Below, one piece after another: positions 25,054 to 35,200 of a stretch of 64,000 bases of DNA. A model generated the notes under the pieces. It did not search any database. It saw nothing but the letters and a program-made list of their open reading frames with translations, and had not been told where the DNA came from. The position numbers and the translations under genes are program-made. The stretch lies in contig NZ_VFIL01000001.1 of the NCBI RefSeq assembly GCF_007858285.1, positions 678,329 to 742,328 on the forward strand, read 5' to 3'. Within the stretch, counting starts at the first letter, position 1, and every line of letters starts with the position of its first letter. The DNA comes from Pseudomonas brenneri (GTDB lineage: Bacteria > Pseudomonadota > Gammaproteobacteria > Pseudomonadales > Pseudomonadaceae).

Positions 25054-26292
25054 TTATTGGCCGACAAAGTCGACTTCGAGTTGCTGTACGCCCTGGGGCA
25101 GGTTCAGGCTGGCGATGGGGATCAGCAGCCGGCGCTCGGGCAGCGAACTGCCGGCGCGCGACCAGATTTCCTTGCCATCGGCCCGCACCACCAGGCGCCC
25201 TTTCACCGCACGGCTGACACGCAGTTGCAGGTGCTGCATGCCCACCACAGAAGAGTTGCTCAAGCACTGCGGCACGCACAGTTTCAAATCGCCCTTGCAG
25301 GCAATCTCGATACTCGGCGTGGCAGCCGGCAACTGCCCCTGCAGATCACGGGCGATCATCGTAGCGATCTTGTGACCTTCGCGAAACGACCAACCTGCCG
25401 TCTCGACGGGGCGCAACAGATTACCTGCGGCAAAGTAGGCCGGGTCGCTACAGCGCCCGTATTGATCGATATACGGGCCGCCGCTTTTCGGGTCGAGCCG
25501 CAAATCGCTCAGGCGCACCAGGCTGGATTCGGGGGTGAACTGGCCGGTGAGCAGCACGCCGTCACAGTCGAAGGTCCTGGTCTGCCCGTCGGCCAGGCGC
25601 ACCGTCGCGCCCTCCACCCGCCCGGTACCGTGGATTTCCAACAGCTGCGCGCCGAAATGCATCGGCACCCCGCACAGCCGTGGGAACAGCGACAGCGGCC
25701 AGCGCGCCGTGGCCCGAAGATTGGCTTCGATCATCGCCACCGGCTTGATCCCCGCGCGTCGGCAACTCATGACGGCCGACAGGCTGACCAGTTCGGTACC
25801 GACAATCAACGGCCGCTCAAAGGGCTTGAGGTGCTCCAGGTACAGATAGGACTGGAACGCGCCAGTATTGATCACCCCCAACGGGCGATCGCCGCCCAGC
25901 AGGCGTGCCGAGCGTGGCGTTTCCCGCGCACCGGTGGCGATCAGCACCCGGCGCGCCTGAATCACCTGGGCGCCGTCAGGGCTCACTACCTCCAGGCGCC
26001 CGCCCTGGCCCATCTGCGTCACCGAGTGTTTGACGCGGATCTGCACCCCCGCCTTCAACGCCTGCGCGACATTTTTGCGCGCATACGCAGGCCCCGTGTA
26101 AATCCGGCCATATTCGCGCAAGCCAAAGGGTGGATGCCCACAATGACGCGGGATGCCGCCAGCTTCGGGCTCACGTTCGAGCACCACGACCTTGTCGACA
26201 CCCAGCTTGCGCAGGGTCATCGCCGCCGACAGCCCCGACGGCCCGCCACCGATAATCGCGACATCAATGTTTTCGACTTCAATGGGCTTCAT
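25054..26292 (-). CDS. FAD/NAD(P)-dependent oxidoreductase, second subunit
   Basis: A 412-residue flavoprotein. FAD motif VDVAIIGGGPSGLSAAMTLRKLG is at residues 8-30, then EPEAGGIPRHCGHPPFGLREYGRIYTG, a segment shared with the smaller subunits of GlpABC-type and opine/cyanide-synthase-type dehydrogenases. A second nucleotide motif RRVLIATGARETPRSARLLGG lies near residues 110-130. The last 80 residues (from CKGDLKLCVPQC) are an extra beta-rich domain with two cysteine pairs. It overlaps the upstream oxidoreductase gene by 14 bases, consistent with a two-subunit enzyme. Confidence 0.83.
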   Translation of the reverse strand: MKPIEVENIDVAIIGGGPSGLSAAMTLRKLGVDKVVVLEREPEAGGIPRHCGHPPFGLREYGRIYTGPAYARKNVAQALKAGVQIRVKHSVTQMGQGGRLEVVSPDGAQVIQARRVLIATGARETPRSARLLGGDRPLGVINTGAFQSYLYLEHLKPFERPLIVGTELVSLSAVMSCRRAGIKPVAMIEANLRATARWPLSLFPRLCGVPMHFGAQLLEIHGTGRVEGATVRLADGQTRTFDCDGVLLTGQFTPESSLVRLSDLRLDPKSGGPYIDQYGRCSDPAYFAAGNLLRPVETAGWSFREGHKIATMIARDLQGQLPAATPSIEIACKGDLKLCVPQCLSNSSVVGMQHLQLRVSRAVKGRLVVRADGKEIWSRAGSSLPERRLLIPIASLNLPQGVQQLEVDFVGQ

Positions 26293-27688
26293 GACAAACA
26301 CCTGTTGCAAGGGGAATGGCCAGGTGGCCAGCGCTCAGCTCGGCTACCCGCGCCCCACAATAAAAACCCTGGCAGCGCCCCATGCAGGCCCGCGTACGGC
26401 GCTTCAACCCACCCAGGTCACCGGGCGGCAGCGCGCTGGCCAAGGCATTCTCGATTTCCCGTAGCGTTACCATTTCACAATGGCACACGATTTCGCCGTA
26501 GCCCGGGCGCTGGTAATCGCGCGGTAGATGTTCAGCGAGGTTAGGCAGCGTCGGCCATTGCAGGATGGGTGCGGGAACCGGTGTGTGCTCGCGCTGATAG
26601 AGGCTGAACACGTGCCGGGCAATGCCCAGCGCTGCCGTCAGGCCGGTGGAGCGGATGCCTCCTACGCTGATCCAGTTCTTACCTTCGACCCGCTGCACCC
26701 GATACTCTTTCTTTTCCGTGGCCGGCCGCAGCGCGGCATAGGTGGCAGTGACCGGCATGCCTTCGAGTGCTGGAATACGCTCGACTGCGGCATCCACCAA
26801 CTGGCGCAACACGTCGCTGTCGAGGCCTGCGTGCAGGCGGTCTTCCTGCTCTTCAGCGGTAGGCCCCACCAACAGGTTGCCGTAGACCGTGCGAGTGAGG
26901 ACGATACCCTTGGTGCGCTCATTGGGCACCGGCAGGATGATATTGCCCAGATAGCGCGCGGCCGCCTTATCGAACACCACGAACTGACCTTTGCGCGGAT
27001 GAATGGAGAAGCTCGATGCACCCAGCAACTGTTGCTCCAGCACATCGCCGAACAACCCGGCGCAATTGATGATCGTGCGCCCCCGCACAAACCCGTTGGT
27101 GGTCTCCAGGGCCCAGAGTTCGCCATCAAAATAGCCGCCGTTGACCTCGGTGTTGAACCGCACCTGCGCCCCATGCATCATCGCCTGGAGCAGGTAACCC
27201 AGGGGCGCCGACCACGGATCGATAAGAAACTCGCCAGGCACCTCGACCGCCCCCAACGCGTTGTGCGCCAGATTCGGCTCCAGGGCACGCACCCGCTCGC
27301 GGCCGATCAGGTTGACATCGGCAATCCCGTTGGCGTGCGCCTGCTCGACAATGCCTTGCAGCTTGCCCAGGTCATCCTCGTTCCAGGCCACTACCATCGC
27401 ACCGGTCTTGAGCAGCGGCAGCGACATCTTCTGGTGGATCTGCAGGTACTCCTGGTACCCGTCCTTCATGCATTGCAGCTCCAGGCTACCGGTTGGCGCA
27501 TCGAAGCCCGTGTGCAAGATCGCGCTGTTGCCTTTGCTCGCCCCAGACAGGATATCCGGGCTTTTTTCCAGCAACAGCACCCGCGCGCCCTCCAGGGTAA
27601 AACGCCGGACCATCGCGCATCCCACCACGCCACCGCCCACAACGATGACGTCGTAGATACCGCTCTGATTCGGGAAGGGTTTCGTCAT
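26279..27688 (-). CDS. FAD-dependent oxidoreductase with C-terminal BFD-like Fe-S domain (GlpA-like)
   Basis: A 469-residue flavoprotein of the DAO/GlpA family. FAD motif YDVIVVGGGVVGCAMVRRFTLEGA is at residues 12-35; the central substrate domain contains VRALEPNLAHNALGAVEVPGEFLIDPW. The C-terminal domain has cysteines in a C-x-C...C-x3-C-x4-C pattern (EIVCHCEMV and RACMGRCQGFYCGAR), as in the bacterioferritin-associated-ferredoxin-like domain of GlpA. With the next gene it should form a membrane-linked dehydrogenase for a phosphorylated polyol. The start at 27688 excludes a 36-residue extension without a family match. It is the first gene of the operon. Confidence 0.87.
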   Translation of the reverse strand: MTKPFPNQSGIYDVIVVGGGVVGCAMVRRFTLEGARVLLLEKSPDILSGASKGNSAILHTGFDAPTGSLELQCMKDGYQEYLQIHQKMSLPLLKTGAMVVAWNEDDLGKLQGIVEQAHANGIADVNLIGRERVRALEPNLAHNALGAVEVPGEFLIDPWSAPLGYLLQAMMHGAQVRFNTEVNGGYFDGELWALETTNGFVRGRTIINCAGLFGDVLEQQLLGASSFSIHPRKGQFVVFDKAAARYLGNIILPVPNERTKGIVLTRTVYGNLLVGPTAEEQEDRLHAGLDSDVLRQLVDAAVERIPALEGMPVTATYAALRPATEKKEYRVQRVEGKNWISVGGIRSTGLTAALGIARHVFSLYQREHTPVPAPILQWPTLPNLAEHLPRDYQRPGYGEIVCHCEMVTLREIENALASALPPGDLGGLKRRTRACMGRCQGFYCGARVAELSAGHLAIPLATGVCHEAH

Positions 27689-27852
27689 GATCAAGCCTAT
27701 GGGTGAAGTGAGCGCATGTATTGCCTTGGAGGGGTGCAGGGCATATGCCACTGACCGAACCGGGGTTGGAATGACCGATTGGCCATAGCCGTTCACTCAC
27801 TGCCCAAGGGCTCTGCGGCAGGGCAAGCATCCTCAGCCATGCAGACATCTAA

Positions 27853-27881
27853 TGTTTATTGCTATCCGGCCTTTAAACACA
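27853..27881. promoter_or_regulatory. candidate DeoR-family operator 2
   Basis: TGTTTATTG-N11-TTAAACACA lies 165 bases upstream of the first oxidoreductase gene and matches the core of operator 1 near eutH in both nine-base arms. Confidence 0.6.
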
Positions 27882-28144
27882 ACGTGGAAAAGGCTGACCG
27901 ATTCGTTGCGCACAGAACTGATCCTGTCAAAAAGGCGTTACTGTGGATTCGATCAACACACATAAAATCGCTACATAAATACACAGCTACTTAAAAATGG
28001 TTACCTTTAAACACCTTAAGGCATAACCAAGACCGATTCCCCAAGGCCATATCGCGCTCATCCACATCTGTTCAGTCAAAAAAACCAAGTAAATGTGACC
28101 GATATAAAAAATTAACCCTATAAACCCCTCTTATTGACGACGCG

Positions 28145-28194
28145 GAACCGTCTTTCTGCGGCGCCTCCTAGAAAGACGTTGAAAGGGCCGGTTC
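28145..28194. other. nested inverted repeats upstream of the second sigma-factor gene
   Basis: An outer pair GAACCG/CGGTTC (28145-28150, 28189-28194) encloses an inner perfect pair CGTCTTTC/GAAAGACG (28149-28156, 28171-28178) around a C-rich loop. The two stems share two bases. It could be a hairpin of a small RNA, a terminator without a U-run, or an operator. Confidence 0.4.
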
Positions 28195-28277
28195 TGAGAC
28201 CGAGGCTCCCTCGCCCATTGCAGCCGCCAGTCAGAAACAACTAGAATAAGATTAATTCCCACTTACGAATTTTTCGC

Positions 28278-28793
28278 ATGAAACCAGCCCAGCCCGCCGA
28301 AGCCGCGACGCTTGAAGCCCTGTACCGCGGCTACCACGGCTGGCTGCTGAGTTGGCTGCGCCGCCGTGTGGATTGCTCCCATCACGCCGCCGATGTAGCG
28401 CACGACACGTTTATCCGCCTGCTGTCGGCCGGGCCTTACGTCGCGCCCCGCGAACCGCAGGCCTACCTTGCCACCGTGGCCCGTCGTTTATTGATGGACA
28501 AGAATCGCCGGCGTCGCCTGGAACGGGCTTATCAGGACGAACTGGAACGCTGTGCCCAGTACCTCGACCAGGCGCCCTCGCCCGAGCAGATTTTGCAAGC
28601 GGTGCAGGTGCTGGAGGCGATTGACCGGGCCTTGGCGCGAATGAAGCCACGGATTCGCGAAACCTTTATCCTGCGTCACCTCGATGGCCTGGACCAGGCA
28701 CAGATCGCCGAGCGCCTCGGGGTTTCGGTGCGCACCGTACAACAAGACCTGGTGGAAGCCCTGCTGGCCTGCGATGCGTGCGCCCAGCCATGA
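28278..28793 (+). CDS. ECF sigma factor, FecI type
   Basis: A 171-residue sigma factor with region 2 (RRRVDCSHHAADVAHDTFIRLL) and region 4 (LDGLDQAQIAERLGVSVRTVQQDLVEAL). It heads a sigma/anti-sigma/TonB-receptor set for siderophore uptake and should be activated through the receptor. No Shine-Dalgarno site is evident before the ATG and the Fur-like sequence upstream is weak. Confidence 0.93.
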   Translation: MKPAQPAEAATLEALYRGYHGWLLSWLRRRVDCSHHAADVAHDTFIRLLSAGPYVAPREPQAYLATVARRLLMDKNRRRRLERAYQDELERCAQYLDQAPSPEQILQAVQVLEAIDRALARMKPRIRETFILRHLDGLDQAQIAERLGVSVRTVQQDLVEALLACDACAQP

Positions 28794-29719
28794 CCCCGAC
28801 CATCCTGCGCCAGGCCGCTGAATGGCTGGTCCGCCTCGACCATCAGCCCGACGCCGCCAGCCAACAGGCCTTCCATGCCTGGCTGGCCGCCGACCCGCAA
28901 CATCCCTTGGCTGTTGCGCGCTTGCAGGGCCACCTGTCACCCCTCAAACAAGCCCCGGCCCGTGCGGCATTGCGCCGGGCGCGCCAACAGCCGAAGGCGA
29001 TCAAGGGCCTGGCACTGGGCCTGTTAATCGGCTTGCTCGCCCTGCCGGTCTATCAGTACAGCCAGCGTGGTTATCTGTTCGCCGACCTCAGCACTGCCAG
29101 TGGCCAGTGGCAGCAACAACGCCTGGACGATGGCAGCGCACTGCAACTGGACGGTGGTTCGGCCGTCGATCTGCACTTCGATGCCAACCAGCGCCGTGTG
29201 CGCCTGCTGCAGGGTGAATTGCTGGTGGATGTGGCCAAGGATGCCCGGCGCCCGTTCTATGTCGATACCCCGCAAGGCAGCATTCGGGCGCTGGGCACGC
29301 GTTTTATCGTCGAACGCAGCGGCGATGCGACGGTGGTCAGGATGCTTGAATCGTCCACCCGCATCGACAGCGGTACACAACAACTGACGCTCAACCCCGG
29401 CCAGCGTGTGCGCCTTGAGGCAAGTGGCCCGGGGCGCGTGGAAGCATTCGATGCCCGCGCCCACGAAGCCGCCTGGGATACCCATCAACTGTTGGCCAGC
29501 GACGAGCCCCTGGCCGATGTCCTGGAGCGCCTGGGCCGTCATCGCAGCGGCCTGTTGCTGTTCGATCGCCAGGCCCTGCACGGCTTGCGGGTCACGGTGA
29601 TGCTGCCGTTCGACGACCCGGCGCGGGCCTTGCGCCTGCTCCAGCGCACATTGCCGATCGAGATCAGCAGCTACACCCCATGGGTCACCCGTGTGTCTTT
29701 GAAAAAACAGCGCGAATAA
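28790..29719 (+). CDS. FecR-family anti-sigma factor
   Basis: A 309-residue protein with a DUF4880 sigma-binding N-terminus (QAAEWLVRLDHQPDAASQQAFHAWLAADPQH), one hydrophobic segment (GLALGLLIGLLALPVYQY, about residues 68-85) and a periplasmic FecR domain (LDDGSALQLDGGSAVDLHFD, GELLVDVAKDARRPFYVDTPQGSIRALGTRF). Its ATG overlaps the stop of the sigma gene (ATGA), so translation is coupled. Confidence 0.94.
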   Translation: MTPTILRQAAEWLVRLDHQPDAASQQAFHAWLAADPQHPLAVARLQGHLSPLKQAPARAALRRARQQPKAIKGLALGLLIGLLALPVYQYSQRGYLFADLSTASGQWQQQRLDDGSALQLDGGSAVDLHFDANQRRVRLLQGELLVDVAKDARRPFYVDTPQGSIRALGTRFIVERSGDATVVRMLESSTRIDSGTQQLTLNPGQRVRLEASGPGRVEAFDARAHEAAWDTHQLLASDEPLADVLERLGRHRSGLLLFDRQALHGLRVTVMLPFDDPARALRLLQRTLPIEISSYTPWVTRVSLKKQRE

Positions 29720-29794
29720 TTCTCAATAAAGTCTGCGTGTTTTCAGTTCTGCCGCGTCCTTTTCTTGGCCAACATCCAAAGGAGCAGCGATTCC

Positions 29795-32206
29795 ATGTTT
29801 TCCACCCCGTCCCCCCGTGCCAGCCTGCTGCTGGCCAGCCGCTTGTTGTTTGGCTGCCTGCCGCTGGCACTGCCAGCCATTGCCTGTGCGCAGCAACAGG
29901 TCCAGGCCTTTGACATCGCCCCAGGAACCCTCGGCGAAGTCCTCGGCCGTTATGCCCAGGCCGCCGGCACGCCGATTGTGTTCCAGTCGCAACAAGTGGC
30001 CGGCCTGAACAGTGCTGGCCTGCGCGGCAGCTACAGCGTGGCGGAGGGCTTTGCCAAGGTCCTGGAAGGCACGGGCTTCACGGCGCAGGCCAGCGCCGAT
30101 GGCTACCAGTTGCAGGCACTGACCGAGGCCAGCGGCACCCTGGCGCTGGCGGCCACCGAGATCACGTCGAACCAGTTGGGCACAGTCACTGAAGGCACGG
30201 GTTCCTACACCCCAGGCACCATCGCTACCGCCACACGCATGGTTCTGACGCCCCGGGAGACCCCACAGTCGATCACCGTGATCACCCGCCAGCACATGGA
30301 CGACTTCGGCCTCAATGCCATTGACGATGTGATGCGCCACACGCCTGGCATCACCGTCTCGACCTATGACAGCGAGCGCACCAACTATTTTGCCCGTGGG
30401 TTTTCCATCGAGAACTTCCAGTACGACGGTATCCCGACCCTGCGCAACTCGGCCTACTCGTCCGGGCAAACCCTCACCGACATGGCGATCTACGACCGCG
30501 TGGAGATTCTCAAGGGCGCCACCGGCCTGCTGACCGGTGCCGGCGCGCCGGGCGCGACCCTCAACCTGATCCGCAAAAAGCCGACCCGTGACTTCAAGGC
30601 CAGTGTCGAACTGGGCGCCGGCAGCTGGGATAACTATCGCTCCCAGGTCGACGTCAGCGGCCCGTTGACCGAGCGCGGCAACATCCGTGGGCGGGCCGTG
30701 GCGGCCTATCAGGACAAGCATTCGTTCATGGAACGCTACCAGCGCAAGACCAGCGTGTACTTCGCCACCCTGGAAGCAGACCTCGACGACGACACCTTGC
30801 TGACCGTGGGTGTTGACTATCAGGACAACGACCCGCAAGGCTCGGGCTGGTCCGGTAGCCGCCCGTTATTCAACACCAACGGTGACCGTATTGACGTCAA
30901 GCGCTCGTACAACAACGGCGCCAAGTGGAGCCGCTGGGAACAGTACAACCGTGGCGCATTCGCCACGCTGGAACGCAGCTTCGCCAACGGTTGGGTGGCC
31001 AAGGCGCAACTGACCCACCAACTCAGCGGTTACTACGCGCCCCTGGGCTCGATACAGAGCGCGCCCAACCCCACCACCGGCCTGTCTACCGTCTATGCCA
31101 ACAAGTTCACCGGCCAGACCCGCGCCAATGCCGCCGATGTCTACGTCAGCGGCCCATTCAACCTGCTGGGACGCGAGCATGAGCTGGTGGTCGGCGGCTC
31201 GGCCTCCAGCTCCCACTGGAAAGGCAAGGACTATGGCAGCCCCAAACACCCCAACGGCAATGTGGTGGACTTCTGGAACTTCGACGGCAATATTGCCGAA
31301 CCTGACTGGGGCGCACCCACCTACATCAACGACCTGACCACCCGCCAAAGCGCGGGCTACATGAGCGCACGCTTCAACCTGACCGACCCGTTGAACCTGT
31401 TCCTCGGCGCCCGCGTCGCCAACTACAAATTGCGTGGTACCGACGACTCCACGGAAACCGGGCGGCTGGTGCCCTACGCGGGCGTGACCTACGACCTGAA
31501 CGAAAACTTCACCGCCTATGCCAGCTACACCGATATCTTCATGCCGGAAAGCTACAACCGCGACCGCAACAACAAACTGTTGGAACCCTCCGAAGGCAAG
31601 AACTACGAGGGCGGTTTAAAGGGTGAATTCTTTGGCGGCCGACTCAATACCAGCCTGGCCTATTTTGAAGTCCACCAGAGCAACCGAGCAGAAGCCGACG
31701 CCGAGTACAACGCCGCGCCGACCAACCCATCATTGGGTTATGCCTCCAAGGGTATCGAAGCCAAGACCAAGGGTTTTGAGGCCGAAATGTCCGGTGAACT
31801 GGCGCCCGGCTGGCAGGCCCAGGCAGGTTACACCCACAAAATCATCCGTGACGAGAGCAGCAAGAAAGTCTCGACCTGGGAGCCGGAGGACCAGCTCAGT
31901 TTCTACACCACCTACAAACTCCAGGGCCCACTGGACCGCTTGACCGTGGGCGGCGGTGCGCGCTGGCAGAACCGCAGTTGGCAGGAGCTGTACAACCGCT
32001 ACAAGGGCAAGAATGAGGAGTTTGCCCAAGAAGCCTACTGGCTGGTGGATGTGATGGCGCGTTACCAGGTCACTGAGAACCTGTCAGCGACGTTGAACCT
32101 GAACAATGCGTTCGACAAGAAGTACTACACCAACATTGGGTTCTATAACACCGCCTACTACGGCGACCCGCGCAATGTGATGCTTACCACCCGCTGGAAT
32201 TTCTGA
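29795..32206 (+). CDS. TonB-dependent ferri-siderophore receptor with STN domain (FpvA-like)
   Basis: An 803-residue outer-membrane receptor. Signal peptide about residues 1-32 (ending AIACAQ), STN domain about 35-90 (FDIAPGTLGEVLGRYAQAAGTPIVF), plug with RETPQSITVITRQHMDDFGLNAIDDVMRHTPGI and RVEILKGATGLLTGAGAPGATLNLIRKKP, then the barrel ending TTRWNF. The plug sequence is typical of receptors for pyoverdine- and hydroxamate-like siderophores. With the sigma and anti-sigma genes upstream it forms a cell-surface signalling unit. AAGGAG precedes the ATG at 29795. The exact siderophore is not known; no biosynthetic gene is near, so it may serve a foreign siderophore. Confidence 0.92.
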   Translation: MFSTPSPRASLLLASRLLFGCLPLALPAIACAQQQVQAFDIAPGTLGEVLGRYAQAAGTPIVFQSQQVAGLNSAGLRGSYSVAEGFAKVLEGTGFTAQASADGYQLQALTEASGTLALAATEITSNQLGTVTEGTGSYTPGTIATATRMVLTPRETPQSITVITRQHMDDFGLNAIDDVMRHTPGITVSTYDSERTNYFARGFSIENFQYDGIPTLRNSAYSSGQTLTDMAIYDRVEILKGATGLLTGAGAPGATLNLIRKKPTRDFKASVELGAGSWDNYRSQVDVSGPLTERGNIRGRAVAAYQDKHSFMERYQRKTSVYFATLEADLDDDTLLTVGVDYQDNDPQGSGWSGSRPLFNTNGDRIDVKRSYNNGAKWSRWEQYNRGAFATLERSFANGWVAKAQLTHQLSGYYAPLGSIQSAPNPTTGLSTVYANKFTGQTRANAADVYVSGPFNLLGREHELVVGGSASSSHWKGKDYGSPKHPNGNVVDFWNFDGNIAEPDWGAPTYINDLTTRQSAGYMSARFNLTDPLNLFLGARVANYKLRGTDDSTETGRLVPYAGVTYDLNENFTAYASYTDIFMPESYNRDRNNKLLEPSEGKNYEGGLKGEFFGGRLNTSLAYFEVHQSNRAEADAEYNAAPTNPSLGYASKGIEAKTKGFEAEMSGELAPGWQAQAGYTHKIIRDESSKKVSTWEPEDQLSFYTTYKLQGPLDRLTVGGGARWQNRSWQELYNRYKGKNEEFAQEAYWLVDVMARYQVTENLSATLNLNNAFDKKYYTNIGFYNTAYYGDPRNVMLTTRWNF

Positions 32207-32283
32207 TTCACCGACCTGGAGCTGTCGACAGGCGTTGCTTGAAACATAAGGCAAAAGCCTATTGACAGAACGAGGGAATCATC

Positions 32284-35200
32284 TTGGGGCAAACAACTAC
32301 TCATAGCTCATGCCATGGCAGTTGTTTACCCCAAGACCTCTCCTCGATTCCTCAGGCGGCAACCCTTATGAACAGTGTTTCCAATCACATGACTGCGCAA
32401 CCTCGCCCATTCTGCGCACCAAACTCTCTCTCGCCACAGCCGCCCTCCCGGCCCAAACGTGAAGCCCCGGCCCCATCAGAATCAACCGAAAGCGCTCGCA
32501 CCCAAGGCGATCGCGAGTTAGCCATGGCGTATCACTCGGCACTGCTCCTGGCCGCCAATCGCGAAAGAAATGTCACGATCAACACTATTGCTCCCGACTC
32601 CACATTCGGCCAATGGTGGGCCCAACTGAAAGAGGCTTTTCACTCACCCGAAGTCCGTCAGTGGATTGAAGATAAAGGCATCAACACAGGGTCGATCACA
32701 CTCAACCCGGAGTCAGGCCAGATCTCTTTCAAGCGTCAACGCCACCTTGATCCCGAACAGAAGCGATTCACCGTCGGGCAAGACGACTGGCAATGGGCTG
32801 CAATCAGCGGGCCTATCCTCCAGGCCGGACGAGTCCTCTCTGCAGGCCACGCCGAGACTACGTTCACCCCACCTGCAACCGATCTCGATCAACCGGTTCC
32901 ATATGAGTTGATCGGGCATTTTTATAAAGAACAGCCGAACCTTACGCAGCCTTCGATGCGCCAGCGTGCGGTGGAAATTGACCGCAACCAGGGTTTTACA
33001 ACACTCGATCCGAGCACCTTTGCAAGTTTGATTAAATCGCGCAGCGAGGACGCACTTCAAAACCAGAAAGCTTATTTGGGCGACATTTACGATCGACACC
33101 AAGCCAGCGCCGAGCTCCGTCACTTGGCAACGTCAGTGGAGGGTGGCATCGAATATGCCGGGCAAATCAAGGATGAACTGAAGAAGAGGATGATTGATCT
33201 GTCCCTGGACAGCACCTATCAGGCAACCACCCACCCCCCATCGAACAGGGTCAGTCTCCTGCAATTCATTGAAGATCATGGTTGGGATATTCCCGACCAT
33301 CATGAGCAACTGGTGAATCTTGCGAGCGCCCTCTCCACTCCCACACCCAAGGCACCCGTCAATGGCAACCTGGGTGGCGCACTGACCTGGCCCGCACCGC
33401 TTGAGCAGGACAGCCTGGAGCAATTGAAAGCAGATCTGCGTACAGGCACGTTAGGCGCTATAACACTCCTCCCCTTTAACAGGGTTCTGGATTATCTGCT
33501 TGATGGCCGGCCCATCTCTCCTGAAGAGCAGAGTAATCCACGCGTGTTGATTGATACCCTGGTCAATTCCCCCAGGGGCAAGGCAGTAGGTCAGGCCATC
33601 CAGGGCACATTCGAGGCGCGCAGTGTTAAAGGCAGCGCTGCTGACTGGCTACTGGCGGCCTTGAACGTGGAGAACGACGGCCGTACGAGTGACCAGACGA
33701 AAAATCAATCACACGGCGAGATTCAAGGTTACCGATTGGTCTCGCCTGACAATACGGGTAAATCCCCCTCAACGATCATCAAGGAACTGGTCAATCACCT
33801 CGTCGCCAAAGGCATAGCGTCGTCCTCCGAAAAAGCTGCGGTCCAGGCTCATCTTTTGCTGGCCAATCGGGCGCCAGCGTTCCTGATCAAGGGCATTCCG
33901 AATCAGGTAGTCGTGGGCACCCACAGTTGGGTCAGCCTTGTCACGGCGACCGCCCGCATAGAAGCAAAATCGCCTGGAGCAACTGCGGCGATGAGCTACA
34001 CGCAAATCATGCTCGAAGCCGGTGTTGCACCGATCACTGATGAAGAACGTCGTGTTGAATATGCGGCCCAAAACGAGGCAATCAAAGACTGGGGGGTCGC
34101 CAACGGCTTGAGCTACCCCGTAGATAAAGTCGCCTTGAATGCCGTCCGCGAGGCGTTCAATGCACAAATCCGCGAGCTGAAAGAGGCTTCCGAAACGCAA
34201 CTCCCTGGCATGCCCACGACCCAAAACATTGCACTGGAACAATTGAAGAAAGCTCTGCCGGAGATGGACCCAAAACTGTTCACCCAAAAATGCATTACCT
34301 CGAAACCCTCCAGCAGGTTTTTTCCGGGGCCTTACTCGATACTGGATATGTATATTGATGGTCGTGGGCTGCGCGGAACACCTGACTCGGCTGATAACTG
34401 GGGAGAGCCCGGCCGTCACCTTATAAAGTCCGTTACTTCTGGGGCCGTCGATCTTCCTCCTGATGGAAAACCGGCGACATGGGTCGCCTCATCGGAGGCT
34501 ATCAACATCAACGATGTCATGACAAAGCTTCAAAAGCTGCCACGCCCGCTGGACGCATTTAATGAGACCTTTGCGGGCTATGCCAAAGCTGTCAAAAAAG
34601 CTACGTCAGCACAACTCAAACTCCTAATTTCGAAACTGCCACTGGAAGACCGGAAGAACCTGGAGTTCGGCAAACTAACCATCCGTAAAGAAATCAAATA
34701 CCTCAGAAACGATCACCCCACTCGCGTTGAACCAGGCGTTCTACTGGTCAAGACCGAACGCAACGGCAACGTCATGACGTACGCAATCGATCGTTTGAAG
34801 GGTACTGTGACCAGGCAACCCAACCAGAATTATAAGGAGTATGCCCCGAGCAGCAGCTTTATGAGTTCCTCAGGCGGTAAAAGATTCGATGTGGTAAAAC
34901 CTGCAGGTCAGTACTCGCCTGAAATAACGAATGAAAATAACGCTGCACAGGGCGTACCTAATAGTTTCAGCAGTGCCAGAACTCAATATATTGTTGATGC
35001 CATGATCACGGACATGGACCTACCAGCGGTAGAACGATACGCCAAAGGGGCAACGACCTTTGACACTGAAGTACCGACCTATAAGATACTTGAAGAAATT
35101 GCGCTGAGTTTGATCCCACTCAGATCAGCCATAAAGAATTTTATAGAGGGGAAAGTTAGTGACGGCCTTATCGACCTGGCCTTTGACATCTTCGGTTTTG

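Larger units (their letters stand above)
27689..28277. promoter_or_regulatory. 589-base divergent intergenic region
   Basis: No gene was recognised. The stretch 27850-28140 is strongly AT-rich and carries operator 2 (27853-27881) and a further TTTAAACAC half site near 28007-28015. The part nearest the sigma-factor gene carries nested inverted repeats (28145-28194). A weak Fur-like run (28240-28258) was not considered convincing. Confidence 0.5.

Noticed and set aside
28240..28258. Fur-like AT run before the second FecI-type gene
   Set aside because: It matches the 19-base consensus at only about eight positions in the alignment tried; too weak to report as a site.
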